A DNA stretch of 64,000 nucleotides, from assembly GCA_023397675.1 (NCBI GenBank), contig JAEWTV010000056.1, positions 1 to 64,000 of the forward strand, given 5' to 3'. Shown piece after piece: positions 59,149-64,000 of the stretch; within the stretch, counting starts at the first letter, position 1, and every line of letters starts with the position of its first letter. Below the pieces are notes generated by a model that saw only the letters and a list, made by a program, of their open reading frames with translations, had not been told where the DNA came from and did not search any database. This DNA comes from Bacillota bacterium. GTDB lineage: Bacteria > Bacillota > Clostridia > Acetivibrionales > JANLFN01. Made by a program: the position numbers and the translations under genes.

Positions 59149-60828
59149 TTAAAATAATCCAGATATTTTACCGGTTGAATCCACATCAATTTTTTCTGCT
59201 GCCGGAATCTTAGGAAGCCCCGGCATTGTCATTATTTCTCCGGTCAAAACAACAATAAAACCTGCACCCGCCGAAAGTTTGACATTTCTTACTGTAACCC
59301 TGAAGCCTTTAGGCCAGCCGAGTTTCTTAGGGTCATCCGAAAATGAATACTGTGTCTTTGCCATACACACCGGAAAGTTACCATACCCGAATTCAGTGAG
59401 CCTGTCTATTTCCTTTGCGGCTGCAGGGGTAAAATCCACTCCGTCACTTCCATATATTTCACGGGCTACTGCTTCTATTTTCTCCTTTATAGACATATCG
59501 TCACTGTAAATAAATCTGAAGTTGTTTTTCCCTTCCTTTGTAAGTCTTACAACTTCATTTGCGAGATCAATTCCGCCTTCTCCGCCTCTGCCCCATACTT
59601 CTGAAAGCGCAGCATTTGCTCCATACTGTCTGCATTTTTCTTCAACCAGCTTAAGTTCAGCCTCGGTATCAGTTGGGAAACGGTTAATAGCAACAACAGC
59701 AGGCAGCCCGAATTTAACAGTGATGTTTTCTATATGCTTTAGAAGGTTGGGAATGCCTTTTTCAAGAGCATCCAGATTCTCTGCCGATAACTCATTTTTA
59801 GGTATTCCACCATGGAGCTTAAGTGCCCTTACGGTAGCTACAATTACTACCGCAGAAGGCTTTAGCCCGGCCATCCTGCACTTAATATCAAGGAATTTTT
59901 CCGCACCAAGGTCAGCTCCGAAACCGGCTTCGGTAACTACATAATCTCCAAGTTTAAGTGCCATCTTGGTTGCCATTATGCTGTTACAGCCGTGTGCAAT
60001 GTTTGCGAAAGGTCCTCCGTGTATGAAAGCAGGTGTATGTTCTAGTGTCTGGACAAGGTTTGGCTTAAGGGCATCCTTCAAAAGTGCCGCCATTGCACCT
60101 TCAGCCTTAAGCTGCCCTGCAGTTACAGGTTTATCATCCCTTGTATAACCTACAACTATATTTTTTAGCTTTTCCTTCAAATCATTAAGATCTCTTGAAA
60201 GGCAAAGAATTGCCATTACTTCGGACGCAACAGTTATGTCAAAACCATCCTCACGCGGAAAACCGTTTGTTTTTCCATTGAGTCCGTCCACAATAAATCT
60301 CAGTTGCCTGTCATTCATATCTACACAACGTTTCCAGGTAATTCTGCGTGAATCAATATTGAGGGCATTTCCCTGGTATATATGGTTATCAAGCATTGCA
60401 GCCAGAAGGTTGTTTGCTGCTCCTATGGCATGCATGTCACCGGTAAAATGCAGGTTAATATCCTCCATCGGAACAACCTGTGCATATCCGCCGCCTGCAG
60501 CGCCGCCTTTAACGCCGAAAACAGGTCCCAGCGAGGGCTCCCTGAGAGCAAGTACAACTTTTTTGCCTATTTTCCTGAGTGCATCGGCAAGTCCGACCGA
60601 TGTTGTTGTTTTGCCTTCACCTGCGGGAGTAGGGGTTATTGCTGTAACCAAAATAAGCTTGCCATCTTGTCTGTTTTTTATTTTTTCATAAAGATTGTAA
60701 TTTACCTTCGCTTTATACTTCCCGTATAGCTCCAGGTCATCTTCGTCAATTTCAAGAGCTTTTGCAATGTCGTTAATGGGACGCATTTCCGTTTCCTGTG
60801 CTATTTCAATATCACTTTTGTATTCCAT
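59149..60828 (-). CDS. fhs: formate-tetrahydrofolate ligase (10-formyl-THF synthetase)
   Basis: A 559-residue enzyme (typical length about 556) making 10-formyl-THF from formate, THF and ATP. The P-loop TPAGEGKTTTSVGL lies near residue 70; then VKGGAAGGGYAQV, a THANIAHGCNS-type loop (HGGPFANIAHGCNS) and, near the end, GEIMTMPGLPKIPAAEKI. It starts the fhs-fchA-folD series and diverges from the methyl-THF methyltransferase gene. Confidence 0.99.
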   Translation of the reverse strand: MEYKSDIEIAQETEMRPINDIAKALEIDEDDLELYGKYKAKVNYNLYEKIKNRQDGKLILVTAITPTPAGEGKTTTSVGLADALRKIGKKVVLALREPSLGPVFGVKGGAAGGGYAQVVPMEDINLHFTGDMHAIGAANNLLAAMLDNHIYQGNALNIDSRRITWKRCVDMNDRQLRFIVDGLNGKTNGFPREDGFDITVASEVMAILCLSRDLNDLKEKLKNIVVGYTRDDKPVTAGQLKAEGAMAALLKDALKPNLVQTLEHTPAFIHGGPFANIAHGCNSIMATKMALKLGDYVVTEAGFGADLGAEKFLDIKCRMAGLKPSAVVIVATVRALKLHGGIPKNELSAENLDALEKGIPNLLKHIENITVKFGLPAVVAINRFPTDTEAELKLVEEKCRQYGANAALSEVWGRGGEGGIDLANEVVRLTKEGKNNFRFIYSDDMSIKEKIEAVAREIYGSDGVDFTPAAAKEIDRLTEFGYGNFPVCMAKTQYSFSDDPKKLGWPKGFRVTVRNVKLSAGAGFIVVLTGEIMTMPGLPKIPAAEKIDVDSTGKISGLF

Positions 60829-61080
60829 GGATTTCCCCCTCGTTTCGATTTATGTATAAAGTTAGAGCATTTATTGACCATGTAAAGAAATAGTTACATT
60901 TAATAGCTTAATTCAACATATTTGCATAAATAATTATATACTAATGAAACAATAATTGAAAAGGGTAGAGAAAATGAAAACATTGAAATATTAAATAGAT
61001 ATTTAAAACTTTCTGCAACTCATATATAATTTATAATTATGTATAAAAGTACCAAGTTTTAATTTATGGAGGAAACTTAA

Positions 61081-61881
61081 ATGATTATTATAGGAGAAAA
61101 GATAAACAGTACGTTGAAATCGGTAAAACCGGCTATAGAGAATTACGATGCAGCCTTTATTCAGGAGCTTGCAAAAAAACAGATTGATGCCGGTGCAAAT
61201 TATATAGATGTAAATTCAGGCATGTTTTACAATGATGAGCCTGAAAGGCTTGAATGGCTTGTCAAAACCGTTCAGGAAACTGCCGAAACACCTTTTTCCA
61301 TTGATTCCCCAAACCCCAAAGCCCTTGAGAAAGCCTTACAGGCCAATAAAAACGGAAAACCCATTATCAATTCTATAACTGATGAAAAAGACAGATACAA
61401 CCCTATTCTTCCGCTTATTCTCGAACACAAGGCACGTGTTATAGCACTTTGCATGGATGACCAGGGAATGCCTGAAACGGTAGAAGACAGGTTTAAGATT
61501 GCTGCCAGACTTATAGACAAGCTTACCAAAAGTGGTATGCAAATTGATGATATTTTTATTGATCCAATGGTGCGTCCTGTAGGAACAGGTTCCCATTATG
61601 GAAAGGTTGCAATAGAAACCATCCGCAAGGTAAAGACTGAATTCCCTGAAGTGCATATTGCATGTGGACTTAGCAACATATCCTTTGGTATACCCGTAAG
61701 GAAGCTGATGAACCAGTCCTTCCTTGTTGCAGCTATGACAGCTGGAATGGATGGAGCTATACTTGATCCTCTTGATAAAAAGCTGATGTCCTTCCTTTAT
61801 GCAACCGAAACACTGCTTGGACTTGATGATTACTGCATGAATTATATGATGAAATTCAGAGAAGGCGTTCTTGAAGTATGA
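61081..61881 (+). CDS. methyltetrahydrofolate:corrinoid methyltransferase-type protein (pterin-binding)
   Basis: A 266-residue TIM-barrel protein of the pterin-binding family. N-terminal MIIIGEKINST, GANYIDVNSG, SIDSPNPKALEKAL, INSITDEKDRY and IFIDPMVRPVGT are the hallmarks of AcsE/MetH folate domains. It would transfer the methyl group of methyl-THF to a corrinoid. No acetyl-CoA synthase genes are in the window, so the acceptor may be a B12 domain of a methionine synthase or another corrinoid protein. Strong GGAGGAAAC site. It overlaps tmcAL by 4 bp (ATGA). Confidence 0.92.
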   Translation: MIIIGEKINSTLKSVKPAIENYDAAFIQELAKKQIDAGANYIDVNSGMFYNDEPERLEWLVKTVQETAETPFSIDSPNPKALEKALQANKNGKPIINSITDEKDRYNPILPLILEHKARVIALCMDDQGMPETVEDRFKIAARLIDKLTKSGMQIDDIFIDPMVRPVGTGSHYGKVAIETIRKVKTEFPEVHIACGLSNISFGIPVRKLMNQSFLVAAMTAGMDGAILDPLDKKLMSFLYATETLLGLDDYCMNYMMKFREGVLEV

Positions 61882-63137
61882 GAACAACAGGGTTAGTTGT
61901 CGAATACAATCCATTCCACAACGGTCATCTGTACCATATTCAGCAGGCCAGAAAGGTTTGCAACTCTGACTGCATCGTATGTGTAATGAGTGGAAACTTT
62001 ATTCAAAGAGGCGAACCTGCAATAATAAACAAATGGGCACGTGCAAAAGCCGCTTTATTAAACGGAGCGGATCTTGTAATCGAACTTCCTGTTGTTTATG
62101 CAATGGCAAGTGCAGAATACTTTTCCTACGGGGCTGTTAAAATACTTGACAGTCTCGGACTGGTTGACAGTATCTGCTTTGGCAGCGAAAGCGGCAGTGT
62201 CGGAGAGCTTGATATAATTGCAGAGGTACTTGCAAATGAGCCTGAAAAATATCAGCAGCTATTAAAAGCAGAGCTTGCCAAGGGCCTTTCATACCCTGCT
62301 GCAAGGCAGGCGGCCCTTGGAGCTTTTCTCGAACCGGAATATGATTCTGAAAAGTATAATCCACAAACTATAAGTTCAGCTAACAACATTCTTGGAATCG
62401 AATATCTGAAAGCCTTAAAAAGAATTAAAAGCGATATTACTCCTTTCACAATTAAACGAGAGGGTAATTCTTACAACAGTGAACTCCTTACAGAAACCTT
62501 TTCAAGTGCAACATCAATAAGAAAAACAATATCGGAAAAAGGGTTAGCAAGTTTTGAGCAAACACTTAAAAGCGTTATGCCTCAGTCAAGCCTTAATATA
62601 CTCATAGATGAAATAAATAATGGAAGAGGCCCAGTATTTCAATCTAATTTTGAAACAATAATAATAAACGAAATCCGCAGAATGACAGTTGAACAGCTTT
62701 ATCAATACCCTTATTTGGGCGAAGGGCTTGAAAACAGACTCAAGAGCTGTGCTGACAGCTGCGGTACCCTTGAAGAGCTTATAGATTGTACAAGTACCAA
62801 AAGATATACCAGAACACGCATAAGCAGATGCCTTTTCAGTATTCTTAATGGTATTTACAACTCAGATATTGAAACCTTTGTAAGGGATAAAGGACCTCAG
62901 TATATAAGAATTTTGGGGTTCAATTCTACAGGCAGGGAACTGCTTAAAGAAATAAAACAATCAGCCCAACTGCCCTTAGTAACCAAGGCAGCAGACTATA
63001 AAAACTCGGAAAACTCGTATATACGCCGCTTACTTGAACTTGAAGCAAGGTCAACCGACATATATGTTCTAGGATACAGCAGTAGTGAACAACGCAGTGC
63101 AGGCCAGGAATTTACCCAAAATGTAGTAATAGTATAA
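61878..63137 (+). CDS. tmcAL: tRNA(Met) cytidine acetate ligase
   Basis: A 419-residue nucleotidyltransferase-fold enzyme (YlbM family) that acetylates the wobble C of elongator tRNA-Met using acetate and ATP. The N-terminal VVEYNPFHNGHLYHI carries the HxGH-type motif, followed by MSGNFIQRGEPAIINKW and GADLVIELPVVYA; a later LLTETFSSATSIRKTI motif is typical of the family. Start overlaps the previous stop (ATGA), so the two are translationally coupled. Confidence 0.95.
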   Translation: MRTTGLVVEYNPFHNGHLYHIQQARKVCNSDCIVCVMSGNFIQRGEPAIINKWARAKAALLNGADLVIELPVVYAMASAEYFSYGAVKILDSLGLVDSICFGSESGSVGELDIIAEVLANEPEKYQQLLKAELAKGLSYPAARQAALGAFLEPEYDSEKYNPQTISSANNILGIEYLKALKRIKSDITPFTIKREGNSYNSELLTETFSSATSIRKTISEKGLASFEQTLKSVMPQSSLNILIDEINNGRGPVFQSNFETIIINEIRRMTVEQLYQYPYLGEGLENRLKSCADSCGTLEELIDCTSTKRYTRTRISRCLFSILNGIYNSDIETFVRDKGPQYIRILGFNSTGRELLKEIKQSAQLPLVTKAADYKNSENSYIRRLLELEARSTDIYVLGYSSSEQRSAGQEFTQNVVIV

Positions 63138-63151
63138 AATCAATTCAAATT

Positions 63152-63859
63152 TCAGGTCTTATCCTTATGGATAATATTGTGAAGCTTCGAAATAATTTTG
63201 TTCCTGAAAACTACTCCCAATACAAACAATATAATTGCTACTCCGGATATAATCCCTACAACAAGGTAGTCCCGGGTCTGAATGCTTGTTCCGATATATG
63301 AAGATGCTATGAGTGCCGGAAGTCTGGCTATTGTTATGATTATAAAAAACCTTAATGCCTTTATGGGTGTTAGCCCGGCAATATAAGTCAAGGCATCCTT
63401 AGGAATACCAGGAATCAAAAACAGCAGAAATATTGCTATTTCGGACTTTTCACTATTTATAAGGAAATTGAATTTCTCTATACTTTTTTGAGGTACAAAT
63501 CTTTTGACCAGAGGATAACCGATTAATCTCACTATAAAAAATACAATTACAGTTCCGAGAAGTATTCCGATTATTGAATAAAGGCTTCCAAGTATGGTTC
63601 CAAATACATACCCTCCAGCAATTTGTATTACTTCCCCTGGAATTACGGCTATTACAACCTGAATTATCTGAAAAGCAATAAAAACGAATACACTTTTATA
63701 TCCATATGAATTTAACAAGTCTTTAAACTTATCAGGGTCTTTTAATAGTTTAGTGATATCCGGTGCGAACTTAATTGTTGCAAAAGCGAGAAGTCCAATA
63801 AATAATGCAGCTATTGAAATATTAATAAGGGTTTTAAGCCTTTTCTGGTCAATCCTCAT
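63152..63859 (-). CDS. TVP38/TMEM64-family (VTT-domain) membrane protein
   Basis: A 235-residue membrane protein with about five to six segments. The VTT/DedA-like signature region is clear: AVIPGEVIQIAGGYVFG, LLGTVIVFFIVRLIGYPLV, and LFLIPGIPKDALTYIAGLT. The family is linked to lipid scrambling or membrane homeostasis; individual substrates are unknown. AGGAG ribosome binding site before ATG. Convergent with tmcAL, 14 bp apart. Confidence 0.92.
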   Translation of the reverse strand: MRIDQKRLKTLINISIAALFIGLLAFATIKFAPDITKLLKDPDKFKDLLNSYGYKSVFVFIAFQIIQVVIAVIPGEVIQIAGGYVFGTILGSLYSIIGILLGTVIVFFIVRLIGYPLVKRFVPQKSIEKFNFLINSEKSEIAIFLLFLIPGIPKDALTYIAGLTPIKALRFFIIITIARLPALIASSYIGTSIQTRDYLVVGIISGVAIILFVLGVVFRNKIISKLHNIIHKDKT

Positions 63860-63955
63860 AAATTCTCCTGTTATTATTATTATCTTTCAATCATTGTTTA
63901 TTATAACTTATTTAGCGATTATTTGGAAATATATAAGTCGAATTAAAATGCAAGG

Positions 63956-63985
63956 TTGTATTTTCAGTCTTCAATATAGTATAAT
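63956..63985 (+). promoter_or_regulatory. candidate promoter pointing right, out of the window
   Basis: TTGTAT, an 18-nt spacer and a perfect TATAAT lie in the last 45 bp. The transcribed gene would begin beyond position 64000. Confidence 0.45.
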
Positions 63986-64000
63986 AAGAAAGGTCTGCAG

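Overview
The window looks like a chromosomal segment of a low-GC anaerobic Firmicute of the class Clostridia. The evidence is AT-rich intergenic DNA, strong GGAGG-type ribosome binding sites, the cdaA-cdaR-glmM-glmS order, a glmS ribozyme, the formyl-THF synthetase / cyclodeaminase / FolD set, and AmmeMemoRadiSam genes. A cellulolytic Ruminiclostridium-type host is my guess; nothing in the window proves the species.

Layout. (1) 1-1500: a GC-richer, hairpin-rich block without a convincing gene, then a truncated IS110-type transposase. (2) 1.5-22.6 kb: a run of secreted proteins, all on the minus strand and in transcription order. Three are modular surface proteins (beta-propeller head, FN3 repeats, cohesin-like C-terminal domain) whose last 1.37 kb is nearly identical. 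They are followed by a 2793-residue subtilase fused to an RHS/YD-repeat shell with a 386-residue unrecognised tail, and a small lipoprotein. This is the most unusual part of the window. (3) 23-32 kb: a metallo-hydrolase lipoprotein, then the amino-sugar / c-di-AMP cluster cdaA-cdaR-(FAD oxidoreductase)-glmM-glmS. The glmS ribozyme carries a roughly 110-nt repeat inserted in its P3 region. (4) 32.5-36.7 kb: AmmeMemoRadiSam genes, a 33-residue membrane peptide and metA. (5) 36.9-41.4 kb: an SGNH hydrolase, an ATC-hydrolase-like protein convergent with a Crp/Fnr regulator, a Kv-like channel whose last codons lie in a tRNA-derived inverted repeat, tRNA-Leu(UAG) and small membrane or secreted proteins. 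(6) 41.4-48.8 kb: cobyric acid and cobyrinate amidation genes, an ApgM-type phosphoglycerate mutase, a large serine recombinase, and a sigma-54 gene lacking its N-terminal end and its RpoN-box domain. (7) 49-57 kb: a CPBP protease, 5-formyl-THF cyclo-ligase, zinc-ribbon proteins, a corrinoid-protein reactivator next to cobT, and uncharacterised secreted proteins. (8) 57.4-63.9 kb: folD, fchA and fhs, divergent from a methyl-THF methyltransferase and tmcAL, and a TVP38-family membrane protein.

How the genes fit together. The folate genes (fhs, fchA, folD, cyclo-ligase, methyl-THF methyltransferase), the cobalamin genes (cbiA, cobQ, cobT) and the corrinoid reactivator fit one theme: C1 flow from formate to methyl-THF and a corrinoid, possibly ending in methionine, with metA supplying O-acetylhomoserine. 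CdaA, CdaR, GlmM and GlmS link c-di-AMP signalling to UDP-GlcNAc supply for the cell wall. Functions come from motifs and family knowledge; no database search was possible.
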